Assembly: GCF_036898095.1 (NCBI RefSeq)
Contig: NC_090726.1
Coordinates: 36,605,513-36,669,512 of the forward strand
Direction of reading: 5' to 3'
Length of the DNA stretch: 64,000 nucleotides
Origin: Palaemon carinicauda
Lineage: Eukaryota; Arthropoda; Malacostraca; Decapoda; Palaemonidae
The stretch's first letter is position 1; each line of letters opens with the position of its first letter. The notes beneath the pieces were generated by a model. It was given only the letters and a program-made list of their open reading frames with translations. It did no database searches and was not told where the DNA came from. The position numbers and the translations under genes are program-made. Shown here in pieces: positions 1 through 11,312 of this stretch.

Positions 1-790
1 GCCCTGATGGGATTGATGCTATTCCTTAGAGCAGCATCAGTCTGGCAAATGTTAATCAATGGTTAACGGCTGGGTATCGTGGTTATTGTGCAGTTGGAGA
101 GTGCTCGCAAGTAGTCACCTGTCGACAAGCTGCTGATGAGGGTTGTCAATCATTTGCCGATCACTTTAGTAGATTGGTGTGATGGCAAACGGCCAGTAGC
201 AAGAAGTGTGTTGTATGCCTTCTGATCTAGGGAACCACAGGCAGAGGTTGACTAGTAAGTCCGAGTCACGAACTGCTGGCGAATTGTCGATGATCGATGA
301 ATCGGCGATCTGTGAGCCGAAGATGGTAACTGACAGGCAGATGAAGGCTGTCTGGTCAGTCAGCCAAGGAAGATTGGCGATTAATGAGTTGGTAATCAGC
401 TTGGAAAGCCCTGAGAGACATCAGAATGGTTTCATGATAGTCGGTTGGTGATGGTGAGCCATTGATGATCAGTGATCGATCGCGGACTGGTGATCGGTGA
501 GCTAAAGATCAGCAAGCTGACGTGGATGATCGAAGAAAGATGAGCTGCCCATCGGCGATCTAGTGATCAGCTAGCTGATGACTGGTTATTGACTAGCAAT
601 CGGAGATCGTTAGCAATGGGAGAGACTAGAGGTCAATGATCAGAGAGATGAGCTAGCAATTGGCGATCTGGCGATCGGCGAGCTAGGGATCAGCAAACAG
701 TGATCTAGCGATCAGTCGGTTGATGATTTCTTGTTTGCTGACGGTGGTACTGTCAAGAAACACTCCTGAAGAGAAAGGGACCAAGAGTTC
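1..790. repeat. GATC-rich degenerate repeat tract
   Basis: Short words such as GATCGGCGATCT, GATCAG and AGCTAG recur every 10-40 bases in varying order with no strict period. No open frame shows a recognisable domain. It may be a decayed low-complexity part of the gag region of the flanking DIRS remnant, or an independent simple repeat. Confidence 0.45.
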
Positions 791-1019
791 CCTGTGAGGA
801 GTCTCGACCGATGGTAGATGCGTTTAATTCCCCTTGGAAGATGGAATCTTCGGGATCTTGAACCCTTCTGTGAAGCCTCTTCCCTCTTTTCCCGGCAGCC
901 ATGCTGTTATGCGTTTGCGGGGAGAGGAATGGGGCAATGGTGACCTGTCAAAATGTTTTTATTCTTTTTGCCTATTGTGCGAGTGTGCTGGAGAGTACTG
1001 GAGCGATAGCACACAGGAT

Positions 1020-2130
1020 GATGCTAGTGCTCAGTTTCTGCTGAAGTGCAGTTTTCGGTGAATGCGCAGAAGAGCGCTGGAGAGAAGGCAAGCGCTGGTG
1101 CCCCGGTGAGCGCTGGCTCTTTGGCAAGACCTGGCACATTGGCGAGCATTGGATCTGCCAGCACTGGTGCGTAGGTGAGCGGTGGCTCTTTGGCACGAGC
1201 TGGCGCATTGGATCTGAGACCGCAACTGAGCATGAGAGCCCTGGATTTGAGAGCGCAGGAGAGCGCTGGATCTGAGAGCGCAGAAGAGCGCTGGGTCTTT
1301 GTGAAGAGCTGGCGCAATGGTGAGCGCTGGGTCTTTGTGAAGAGCTGGCGCATTGGCAAGCGCTGGATCTGAGAGCGCAAGTGAGCAGGAGTATGCTGGA
1401 TCTGAGAGTGCAAGTGCGCAGCAGAGCGCTGGGGCACAGTAAGACACTGTGTAAGGTTTTGTGCAGTCTCCCTAGAATGCGCGAGGAAAGCTGTTAGCGC
1501 GCGTGAGCAGGAGTGCTGGCGCTCGCGAAGAAGACTGCTGGCGAGCTCGCGTGGGAGATTGCTGGCGCGCTCGCGTGGGAGATTGCTGGCGCGCTTGCGT
1601 GGAAGACTGCTGGTGCGTGCGGAAGAGGGAGAGGCGGAAGAGGGATGAAGCGCGCGCGCGGAAGAGGCAGAAGAGGGTTGAAGCGCGTGCGTGGAAGAGG
1701 TCTGGCGCACGTGCGCGGGCGGAAGAGTGCTGGCGCGAGCGCGCGTAGATGACTGCTGGCGAGTGCCGAAGTAATGGTGGGCAGGAGAGAGCTGGCGCGC
1801 GCGGAAGAGTGATGGCGCACAGAGAGAGCTGGTGCACAGAGAAAGCTGGTGCGCAGAGATTGTTGGCGCGCAGGAGAGCACTGGCGCATAGAACAACAGT
1901 GGCAAAAGCGCGCGGGAGCGTGATAGAGCGCAGGAGAATGCTGGCACGCAGGAGAGTGCTGGCGGTTAGGAGAGCACTGGCGTGTAGAAGAGCACTGCCG
2001 CACAGGTGCAGGAGAGTGCTGCTGCGCAGGCGCAGGAGATCGTTGGGCGAGCAGGAGACCGGGTGTGTGCTAAGGTTTGGTGAGCTCTGTTGCGCCGGTG
2101 ATCGTAGGTTGGCTGGTGCGCTGGCAAACG
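1020..2130 (-). repeat. GC-rich array encoding SP/R-rich gag-like peptide
   Basis: Units around GCTGGCGCGC-AGGAGAG recur at roughly 20-40 base spacing. On the minus strand several frames stay open for long stretches (for example 1494-2003 and 1024-1947) and read as SP-, RQ- and SS-rich low-complexity peptide. The same composition occurs at 10500-11250 inside the gag half of the other DIRS element. It is probably an expanded basic Ser/Pro-rich Gag segment that has since decayed. GC content is far above the AT-rich surroundings. Confidence 0.55.
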
Positions 2131-3495
2131 TTGCTCTCTGTGAGGGAGGTTGCGTTGGTAGGTCGGCAGGTCAGCTGGTAGGACGATCAGGAAGTGGGAT
2201 GTGCCCTTTGGAAGGGCGAACATCCACTGATGGAGATCACGAACGATCCACGGAAGAGTACAGGACCAAAGTCCAAGGACTAGCTGCAGCGTCGTCAGGA
2301 GAAAGTCCAGGAACAGATGACACCCATGAGGGCCAGTGGACCAGCAAGCTGACCTTCAGCAGTAACAATCCTCCGAAAATGAGTCTCTATGTCTATGAGT
2401 GGCCCCTCTCGCGAACGAGAGAGGTAATCAATTTGCAGGAGAAACTTGCCTAAGATTATGATCCGCCTCTAAAGGAAGAGAGACTCAGCAAGGGGGGAGC
2501 GTAGTCTAGGCGAAGTTCTCCCTCGGAAGGGAGTACTGGGGAGGACACTCCCTCGGAAGGGAAAGTTGTCCAACCCCTGGAGGCGAACCTCCTGGTAGCA
2601 CTCTCAGATGATCTGAAGAGAGCGCTACCTGAGGAAGCGTAGCCGGAGCTAGTTCCAAGAAGATGAAGTGCTGATAAGGTGTTGCCACGGGCGTACTTCT
2701 AAGAAAAGGGATGATGTCTTATAAGGGCAGCAGTGACAGTAGATTCCCCAGGCATGAACAGAACAGCTCTGCTTCATAGGCACTCTAAGTCGAACGAAGA
2801 AAACTACATTGTTAACTGAGGAAAAATAAAATAAACTATGTAACAGAAAATTCCATCGGGAGGAACACCCAGTCCATGACGGGAAGAGGGATTACCGAGG
2901 GAACAAACATAAAATAAGTATTGCGCCCTCCCTTCTCCGGTCGACATCGATTGGTGAAGGGTAGCGGAGAGTAACTGTAATAAAACAAGAATTACTATTA
3001 TTGTAATCAGCTAAAATTGTTCACTAATAGGAAGAACCACTGATCCTCCAAAGGGAACTGCTCCCCACGGAGAAGAAGCTGAAAAATTAAAATTACAAAC
3101 AATTATAATTTTACTTAACTGAGAAAAACAATTGGAAGCGCAACCTAACTCACGAATGGGAAAGATGCTCCCCCGTTAGTACACTGTCGGAGGAACATAA
3201 AAGGTGAACGGCCTTGAGAAGAGAAAGACTGTAGTCAATCTCTGAGAGACCACACTCTCTTCGCTCATGTTTCCCTTAGGAAGAGCGAAAGGCGAAGACA
3301 ACAGTTGAATGAGGAGGGTCCAAACGATGACGATTCCCCTGCGGCGGCGGCCGAGTCAACGGTAGGTTATATGCCTACAGGAAGACCAATGGAGAGGTCG
3401 GAAGGGAAGGTTCCACGGCCTTGCGCAAGTGTCTTGAGAACCTGTCATATACGTATCACATGCACAGCACAAACACTGAAAAGGAAACTTACAAC

Positions 3496-3499
<4 letters not shown>

Positions 3500-3582
<83 letters not shown>
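3500..3582. repeat. (AT)n microsatellite
   Basis: An uninterrupted AT dinucleotide run of about 80 bases, in the leader of the DIRS remnant. Confidence 0.97.
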
Positions 3583-3639
3583 AATGTTTTCATATATATA
3601 CATATAAGAAGAAAAAAGTTAAAAGACAAAAATTAATGG

Positions 3640-3885
3640 CAGTCCAGAATAAGCGAGGATGAAGAGCGGATACAACCGGTCTCCATCTGAGCCAAAAGTA
3701 AAGTGACCTAAATCACAGGTGTGTGAGTGGGAGTGGTAGCAAGCTACCCCCCCCCCCTACGTCCCCGCTAACTAGCGGTGTGGGTAGTTAACCCTCGCTA
3801 AATTTTAATGGCTTGTCATTTCAGCTTCGCAGAAAGTAATACCCCTAAATGAATAGCATAGAGTTGTATTCCAGTTACGGAACAA
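3640..3885 (-). repeat. DIRS terminal repeat (5' end of minus-strand element)
   Basis: This closely matches 13870-14118: a block around CCCGCTAACTAGCGGTGTGG, then GGCTTGTCATTTCAGC, then AAAGTAATACCCCTA, ending in GTTACGGAACAA. The mate in inverted orientation is not in the window. Confidence 0.6.
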
Positions 3886-4007
3886 CTAACTATATATAAA
3901 CTCGGCTACTTGAAATGTGGTTACATACAACCTTAGCTACACATAAACATAACTACTCAAAAACAGACTACACATGAATCTGCCTTCATATAATCTGTCT
4001 ACAATAT

Positions 4008-4690
4008 TATTATTATCACTATTACTTGCTAAGCTACAACCCTAGTTGGAAAAGCAAGATGCTATAAGTCCAGGGGCTCCAACAGGGAAAATAGCCCAGT
4101 GAGGAAAGGAAACAAGGAAAAATATCTTAAGAACAGTAACAACATTAAAATAAATATTTCCTCAATAAACTATAAACACTTTAACAAAACAAGAGGAAGA
4201 GAAGTAAGATAGAATAGTGCACCTGATTGTACCCTCAAGCAAGAGAACTCTAACCCAAGATAGTGGAAGACCAAGGTACAGAGGCTATGGCACTACCCAA
4301 GACTAGAGAACAGTGGTTTGATTTTGGAGTGCCCTTCTCCTAGAAGAGCTGCTTACCATAGCTAAAGTCTCTTCTACCCTTACCAAGGGGAAAGTGGCCA
4401 CTGAACAATTACAGTGCAGTACAGTAGTTAACCCCTTGGCTGAAGAATTGTTTGATAATCACAGTGTTGTCATCTGTATGAGTACAGAGGAGAATCTGTA
4501 AAGAATAGGCCAAACTATTTTGTGTATGTGTAGGCAAAGGGAAAATGAACCGTAACGTGTATGTGTAGGCAAAGGGAAAATGAACCGTAACCAGAAAAAA
4601 GGATTCATTGTAGTACTGTCTAGCCATTTAAAGGACCCTATAACTTTCTAATGGTAGTATCTCATTGGGTGGTTGGTGCCCTGGCCAACA
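4008..4690 (-). mobile_element. Short retroelement with LINE-type (TAA)n tail
   Basis: On the minus strand it starts near 4690 (GGCCAGGGCACCAACCACCC) and ends at about 4008 in AGGGTTGTAGCTTAGCAAGT followed by an interrupted TAA repeat. The last ~130 bases match the 3' end of the LINE at 14485-15965, but the body does not. Full or partial relatives are at 21783, 31188, 34112, 35897 and 43770. A ~36-base segment (GTGTATGTGTAGGCAAAGGG and following) is duplicated in tandem at 4545-4615. No pol III box is convincing, so it may be a SINE or the 3'UTR of a second LINE. Confidence 0.65.
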
Positions 4691-5074
4691 TACTACCACT
4701 AATAAACCTGGCTACTCCAAGCCCAGCTAAACTAAAAATGATAAGTAGAAATTTAAGCGGCTGGAGATAAGCTCCGGGTAATCTGAGTGTGTGGTGTGTG
4801 TAAGAATTCAAAATTTTCCAACAAATCTTAAAAAGTTATATCTGAAAACAAAAGAAAGTAAATCACTTTGGAAAAAGTAAAGCTCTACAGGGAATCAACA
4901 CTGAGGTAAAATTTTGCAATGTTTGCACCAATTCCAATCATGTGAAATATCAAGAGAAGCTTTACATTTTTATTCTTTAAAAGAAAACTTGACTTATCAG
5001 GAATTTTACAAAACAAATTTTCCTTGCACTCCAAGACCCCTCCTTCTTAAACAGGCCATCCATTATACAAAATG
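4691..5074. other. AT-rich spacer, nothing recognised
   Basis: No coding frame, tandem repeat or terminal structure was recognised between the short element and the left end of the DIRS element. Confidence 0.6.
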
Positions 5075-5099
5075 ACAAATTCGTAAATAATTTGTATTT

Positions 5100-5290
5100 T
5101 TCCTAACTATACAAACCTTAGCTATTTAATAGGGGTATTACTTTCGGTGTAGCTGAAATGACGAGCCATTAATTCTTAACGAGGGTTTACTACCCACACT
5201 GCTAGTTAGCGGGGGTAGGGTAGGGTAGCTTGCTACCCACCCCACCCTCTCACACACCTGTGCTTGAGCTCACTTTGCTTGGAGGTAGGA
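5100..5290 (+). repeat. Inverted terminal repeat, 3' copy
   Basis: This is the reverse complement of 13930-14118 with few mismatches. Shared blocks include TATTTAATAGGGGTATTACT, GCTGAAATGACGAGCCATTA and CTAGTTAGCGGGGGTAGGG. Confidence 0.85.
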
Positions 5291-5320
5291 CTTCAAGGGG
5301 GATAGGGCTGGCGGGCAAGT

Positions 5321-5411
5321 TTGGTTAAATAGTTAGGAAAAATATAAATTATCTACGAATTTGTCATTTGTTCCGTAACTGGAATACAAACCACGCTATT
5401 TAATAGGGGTG
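5321..5411. repeat. Internal complementary region (ICR)
   Basis: The first half (AATAGTTAGGAAAAATATAA onward to TTTGTCATT) is the reverse complement of the outermost left end at 5072-5120. The second half (GTTCCGTAACTGGAATACAA onward) is the reverse complement of the outermost right end at 14080-14118. Together they give the sequence of the joined ends. In DIRS elements the ICR bridges the cDNA ends during circle formation. Confidence 0.8.
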
Positions 5412-5467
5412 AATCACCCATTAGGAAGGGTGGACGTCCCAGCCAGTCTGGCTTTTGGCTTTGCCCG

Positions 5468-5514
5468 GGGACTCCTTATTTGAGTGTGTAAGCACCCAAG
5501 AAATAAGGAGTCCC
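5468..5514. repeat. 14-bp inverted repeat (hairpin) in DIRS 3' region
   Basis: GGGACTCCTTATTT at 5468-5481 and its exact reverse complement at 5501-5514 flank a 19-base loop, just inside the ICR. Confidence 0.8.
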
Positions 5515-5699
5515 TGGACCTCGCTAAAACCTTGCTACGCAAGGTCCGCGGCCTACGCAAGCTGTGTGTGAAGGTATGAAGAAGTGTGACTCGTCCTAGA
5601 AAGTTGTTCTGAAGTTCTTTAGATGGAAACTTGTAGACTAGGACTTTCCCAATACCACCTCGTCAGGGTATGGGGACGTAACAGTATTAATCTTAATAC

Positions 5700-7340
5700 T
5701 AGGAACACAAGGGAGCATGGTTTACCTGCAGTGGTTTGAGGTCAGCTATGCAGAGAACCCAGGATGCTGCTTTCCCCAAGAGAGGGGATGCTGAAGAAAA
5801 GAATAAGGGCCAGTCAAACCTTTTCATTCATGCAGACTAAAACCGGGTAACAATGTCCTCAACCTTCTGCTACTTGTCCAATAAGGAGCTTGAGGTCTTA
5901 AACCAGCTGTTGTGCAGACACCAGAGGACCGATAGAGAACGTATCGAGTCTCCTGTGGGTCACGTCTTGGAGAAAGTGGGATGTGAACGTTGTTTGGCGT
6001 TTCCACACCCCAGCTTGAAGAATCTGCGTCACTGGAAAATTTCTTTTGAAGGCCAGGGACCTAGCTATGCCCCTGACATCATGTACTCTGGGGCGACGTG
6101 ACGGAGGAGGGTCTGGATTCAGTGACCCTGGGAATCCATGCAGAGATAGTGTTCTTGGTGGCCCTCCTCTTAGTCCATCCTGTGCTGACGAATAGTGCTG
6201 GCACAGGAGGACGGGCTGCGGCTGTTCTTTTGAGGTACAGCCCCAAGCTCCTTACTGGGCATAGTAAGAGATGTTCTGGGTCATCTGTTACAGTATGGAG
6301 ACTAGAAATCCGGAAGGAGTCGAATCAAGGATCCGCTACTCCTGGATTCTGAGTCTTAGTAATAAACTCAGGGACGAAGGTGAACGTTACCTCCCCCCAT
6401 CCCCTTGAATGGGCAATGTCATACGAGACCATGAAGTTTGCTGACTCACTTGGCCGAGGACAAAGCTAGCAGGAACACCGTCTTCCCGGTTAGGTGGCGA
6501 TCTGATGCCTGGCGTAATGGTTCATAGGGAAGTCTCTTAAGAGACCTGAGAACTCGAACCACGTTTCATGGGGGAGGTCTCACTTCCGACTGAGGGCAGG
6601 TAAGTTCATAACTACGTATGAGTAGAGAAAGTTCTAGCGATGAGGAAATGTCCATTCCTTTCAGTCTGAAGGCGAGACTTAAGGCTGAGCAATAGCCTTT
6701 CAGTGCCGAGACTGAAAGGAGCATTTCTTCACGCAAATACACGAGGAACTCCACTATTGTTGGAATAGTGGCATCAAGTGGAGATACCCCTTCCCCAACA
6801 CCAACTACAGAAGACTTTCCACTTTGCCTGGTAGACTGCTGCTGAAGACTTTCGCAGGTGTCCAGACATCCTGATCGCAACTTGTTGCGAAAATCCTCTC
6901 TCAGAGAGGAGATGCTGGATAGTCTCCAGGCGTGAAGCCGTAGTGAACCTACGGCTTTGTGGAAGATGTTGGCATGTGGTTGTTTGAGTAGATTGTGTCG
7001 TGGAGGGAGTTCTCTTGGTGGCTTCTTTAGGAGTTGCAGAAGGTCCGGGAACCATTCTGCATGATGCCATACCGGAGCTATGAGAGTTATTGAAAGATTG
7101 ACCTATGTTCTGGTCTTGTTGAGTACCCTCCTCATCAGACAGAACGGGGGGAAAGGTGTAAACGTCGATGTTGTCCCACCGTTGTTGGAAAGGATCTTGC
7201 CAGAGAGCCTTGGGGTCTGGGACTGGGGAACAGTACAGTGGGAGCCTGAAGTTCAGGGCCGTTGCGAAGAGGTCCACAGTCGGAGAACCCCACAAAGTCA
7301 GGCCTTTGTTGGCTACTAGATGATCCAAAGACCACTCGGT
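5700..7340 (-). pseudogene. DIRS methyltransferase-like and tyrosine recombinase remnant
   Basis: On the minus strand a frame within 6774-7772 reads a DLFAT...LPLYCSPVPDP...FPP segment that resembles the DAM-like methyltransferase region of DIRS proteins. The start of a recombinase core-binding domain follows (VYQAKWKVFCSWC). A further piece at 6566-6880 (TIPTIVEFLVYLREE and SALKGYCSALSLAF) matches the SAM-like part of the same domain in the intact relative at 58267-60186. Downstream the catalytic domain is broken by many stops, and the R-HxxR-Y residues could not be placed. This was the integrase in life and is now dead. Confidence 0.65.
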
Positions 7341-7345
7341 ACTCA

Positions 7346-8796
7346 CTATCTGAGATGCTTGCTCAGGTTGTCGGCGAGCACATTTCTTTTGCCCGGAATG
7401 AAGCGTGCCGATAGTCGTATCGAGTGGATTTCGGCCCATCTCAGTATCTCTACTGCTAGATGGGATAGTTGCTGCGAACAAGTACCTCCTTGTTTGCTGA
7501 TGTAGGCCATTACTGTGGTGTTGTCGCTCATCACCACCACAGAGTGACTTGCCAGGTACTGTTAGAACTGTTGAAGGGCTAGAAAGATGGCCTTCATCTC
7601 TAGGAAATTTATGTGGAGGTACTTTTCTGACTCTGATTAGAGGCCTGAGGTCATGTGGTGCAGCACGTGGGCCCCGCGCCCTTTTTTTGAAGCGTCCGAA
7701 AAGAGCATCAAATCCGGGGGGAGGACGAGAAGCTCCACTCCTTTTCATAGGTTCTTGTCTGCCACCCACCACTGGAGATCAGTCAGTTCCCCAGGTCCCA
7801 TAGGATGTGGATGTCCGGGGAGTTGTACGCTTGATTCCACCGGGACTTGAGTCGCCACTGGAGGGATCTCATCCTGAGGCGACCATTGGGAACTAGACAG
7901 GCCAGCTATGAAAGGTGACCAAGGAGATATAACCACGGTAGGGCTGGAAGTTCTTCTCGTCTGAGAAAAGGTCTTGCGACCTTCCTCAGCCTTGCTATCC
8001 TGTCGTCTGATGGGAAGGCTTTGTGGAGAGTGGTGTCTATAATCATGCCTAGGTATACCAGTCTTTGAGTGGGAAGCAGTGAAGACTTCTCGAGATTTAC
8101 CATGATCCCCAGATCTTGGCAAAGCCTCAGAAGTTTGTCTCAGTGTTGAAGAAGGGTTGACACCGAGTATGCTAGGATTAAGCAGTCGTCCAGAAAACGG
8201 AGGAGACGGATGCCAATCCTGTGTGCCCAAGATGATACTAGGGGGAACACTCTGGTGAAGACTTGTGGTACTATGGAGAGACCGAAGCACAGCACGATGA
8301 ACTGGTACTTTTTGTTGTCTAGGCTGAATCTTAAATACTTCCTCGAAGATGGATGGACTGGGATCTGGAAGTACGTGTCCTTTAGGTCCAGTGTGCACAT
8401 GAAGTCTTGCGGTCTTACTGCTAGTCTGACCGTGTCCGCCGTCTCCATGCTGAAAGGAGTTTGTTTGACAAATTTGTTCAGAGCTGAGAGATAGATGACT
8501 GGTCTCCAGTCTCCAGACGCCTTCTTTACAAGAAAGAGTCGACTGAAGAAGCCTGGGGATCCGTCGAGGACCTCTTGGAGAGCGCCCTTCTTCAACAGGG
8601 TCTGGACTTCTGCCCGAAGGGCTTGCCCCCTTGCCGATGCCATGGCAAGGGAGTTCAATGAAACTGGATTTGTTGTTAGGGGAGGTAGAGATGTTATGAA
8701 CGGGACGCGATATCCTAGACTGATCACGGAGATTGTCCAGTTGCTTTCACCTGTTTGAGCAACTTTGTAGGCATCCCCCCACTGTTGGAAATGCAA
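7346..8796 (-). pseudogene. DIRS reverse transcriptase-RNase H, frameshifted
   Basis: The frame at 8140-8796 reads RT fingers and palm: SRLFLVKKASGDWRPV, then TLDLKDTYFQIPVHP, then CFGLSIVPQVFTRV, then RLLRFLDDCLI. The last is the catalytic YxDD box with F in place of Y. It continues in another frame at 7906-8103 (VNLEKSSLLPTQRLVYLGM) and ends with the RNase H segment at 7346-7540 (SDNTTVMAYISKQGG and RFIPGKRNVLADNLS). At least two frameshifts separate these parts. The homologous frame is intact at 57140-59161. No function is expected. Confidence 0.8.
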
Positions 8797-10499
8797 GGGG
8801 ACTGCCTATCCTAGAGTTTGCGGCCTTGGCTGCTCCTTCCAGGATTCTTGCCTCCCCTGGAGGACTTTTTGCCTTTCCTTTCTTTGACAGGAAAGGGCTT
8901 AGACACCAAGGTCTTCGCTGCTGTAGTCGTTGTAGTGGTCTTGACTGGACGGGACTGCTGTGGTGCTGGAGGCTTATAGGGCTTGGATGTTAAAGCCCTA
9001 TGAAGGAGGGAGTCTTGATGAGACTTCCTCCACTTCTCAGCGGCATGTTCCACATCCTTAGGCTCGAACAAGACGGATACCTCTAGGGAGGAATGTCTGA
9101 GCCTATTGATCTCGGCGCTAGGGACCTTCTGATGGAATCTCTCAGCTACTGCATCCCGACGTTTCAGGATGGTATTTGCCCACAAGTTCGAGACTTGGTG
9201 GGCCAGAAACTCGATCGTGCGAGTACCTGAGAGAAGGAAGGTTTCCATAGCTTTCCTGGTACGTTCTTTGAAGTCCTCAGAACGTGTCAGGATACCTAAG
9301 GTCCCACACCAGATATTGAGCCACGAAGTGGCTTGCATAGCACACTTCTCAACTTTCTCCTGGTTGAGGATCTCGGCTGCCGAGAATGAGACTGCCGGTT
9401 GGAGAGTCTCTTAAGAGGGATTCCCCTGGTTAGCTCTTCCAGCGAGTGGTGAAGAGGAAGAGTTAAACAAGGCTCCTTAAGGATCTCGAAGTACCTCCTC
9501 TGCTGTACGCGAGGAGGTGGGAGGAGCTTGTTGGTGGCACCGGAACGGTTGGAGGAGGACATCTCGGAGAGCTGTTGTGAGATCTTGTTCCTGGTACTCT
9601 TAATCCCCTGAGACCAGGGCAGTGCTGCACTGGTCTTGGAGGGTTTCTGAGTAGTGCCCTTGCCCTCTCGAGGAGGGATCTCTGGGTCAGAAAACCCGTT
9701 GGAGCCCTAATTAGAGTCAGAACTTGCCAAAACGCATGTTCTGACTCTTGCTGGTTTCCTCCTGCTGTAGGACTTGCAGCGAAGTCTCCTTCTATCCCCA
9801 AAGGCTCTTCTTGGGGAGAGTCACGGACATTCCCTGAGTGGCTAGCTGGCTCCATCCTAGTCCTAGCAGAGGACTTCGGCAATGTTTTGGAGTCCTTAGA
9901 TTCCTTCCTGGGAAGAATGTAGGACTCCAACATTGACAAGGGTGGCATGTTTCTTTCAATCCTCGACTGATTAGAACCCTCGGTGCGAGGAGAGGTTTCC
10001 CCCATTGGTGCGATGGGGGAAAGTCTCTCTTAGCGTGATTCCTTTAGGGACGGGAAATCTTCGTCCGAAAGGGAAGGAGAGGCAGTCTGAGGAAAAGAAG
10101 GAACCTGCCTTGAAGGTCTGCGTGGAGTCAGTTTCACCCCTGGGGAAGTGACCGTGTCTGGAACTCCTCTTTTTCTCTTCAAAGGGGTAGAAGAAGCCAT
10201 GGTTCTGTGTCCCAATTCAGAGAAGAAAGGCTTGAAAGCCTAAGTTACAGCTCTGATTAGTGCACAGAACCAGGGCTGTTGGCTGACAGACGCGCTGTCA
10301 GACATACTCTTTGAAAGGACAGGGATTGAAGGATCCCTGGGAGGAGTCACCATCATTGGTGGGTTCGCCTGTGGTGGGTTTGGGATCCTGGACCCCTCTG
10401 GATGTTTTCCTTCTCCCACAATGTGCGGTGGTATGCGCTTACGGGGGAGGGGAATGAGGCGATGGCGACCTTGACGTACGTCCTTCAGTAGTCTCACTC

Positions 10500-10620
10500 G
10501 CGGGAGGATATTGACGTTCGCGGGAGGGAGAATAATGGCGCTCGCGCGAGGGAGAATAATGGCGCTCGCGCGAGGGAGAATAATGGCGCTCGCGCGCGGG
10601 AGAATAATGGCGCGCGGGCA
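10500..10620 (-). repeat. 24-bp tandem repeat encoding RHYSPSRE units
   Basis: Four to five consecutive copies of a 24-base unit (GGAGAATAATGGCGCTCGCG core). On the minus strand each unit is eight codons, read as RHYSPSRE, inside the frame 10439-10621. The array continues more degenerately to about 11250 as RQHSP/ARQ-type peptide. The repeat length is a multiple of three, so expansion kept the frame. Confidence 0.85.
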
Positions 10621-11312
10621 CGCAGGATTATCACGTTGAGTGCACGGGCACGCGGGAGAGAGTTCGCGCGCATCTATGCCGGCTGTAGGGGGGGCGCGAG
10701 CAGGAGAAAGATCCCTAGCGCGCGGGCGCGCAGTTGGATCATGTGGGGCGTGCGGGAGCGCGGGAGAATGTTGGCGCGCACACTTTGGAGAGGATGAGCG
10801 AGTGTGCGCAGGGCGTGCTCGCAGAAGGCTAGCGCGCAGGTGAGCGCTGGCGTGTTGGTACTGGCTGGCGCGTGGGAAAAGCCAGCATTGCTGACTTCCC
10901 AGAAGTACTGCTTTCAGTAGATCGTTGGCGCGGAGGTTTTACCTGGTGCGTATGATGATGCACAGCATGGCACATAGGAGACTGTTGGCGCGCGGGAGAG
11001 CGCCATTGCGCAGAAGGTTGATGGCGCACAGGTGGTTTGCGTGCAGGTGAGCACTGGTGCGCAGGTGAGTGTTGGTGCGCAGCTTGGCGCGATCGCGTAG
11101 GAGAATGTTGGCGCGTAAGCGCAGGGCGTGTGGGCGCAGTTTTCACAGGGCGCGCAGCAAGACCTGCCGCGCAGGAGAACGTGGGCGCATATGTGCATGA
11201 GGGCGTGCATAGCGCGTGATGGAGCTATGCTCCTGTTGGAGCGTATGCGCATGTTGGCGCATACGCCCTTGATGCCCTGTGTTGGGGTTTAGTGATGGGG
11301 CCTGATGAGCTA

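Larger units (their letters stand above)
1..3885 (-). mobile_element. 5' part of a decayed DIRS-like element
   Basis: Read on the minus strand, this block has the same order of sequence types as the gag half of the better-preserved element at 5075-14120. Its terminal repeat is at 3640-3885. It then has a leader with short similarities to 12820-12910 (compare 2210-2300), a GC-rich coding-like array at 1020-2130 (compare 10440-11250), and a stretch at 834-950 resembling 10350-10460. No RT or recombinase lies in the window, so the 3' part is either left of base 1 or lost. All long open frames here are low-complexity (Ser/Pro/Arg/His-rich) and cannot be called genes individually. The DIRS assignment rests on similarity to the neighbouring element, not on an enzyme domain. 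Confidence 0.55.

Noticed and set aside
1024..2453. Several long frames on both strands in the GC-rich block
   Set aside because: Both strands stay open because stop codons are rare in this GC-rich repeat. Composition is low-complexity and no single frame has a domain or a consistent start.
3305..3636. Open frames ending in long Ile-Tyr runs
   Set aside because: Translation of an (AT)n microsatellite. The same holds for the Ile-Tyr frames at 21116-21349, 21611-21802, 36725-37168 (end), 37976-38352 and 44080-44561.
4008..4690. tRNA-derived SINE head with A and B boxes
   Set aside because: No convincing GGTTCGANTCC-like B box or spaced A box was found, so the element is called only a short LINE-tailed element.
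10500..10620. CRISPR-like direct repeats
   Set aside because: Contiguous 24-base tandem units without spacers, in an animal transposon and coding in frame.
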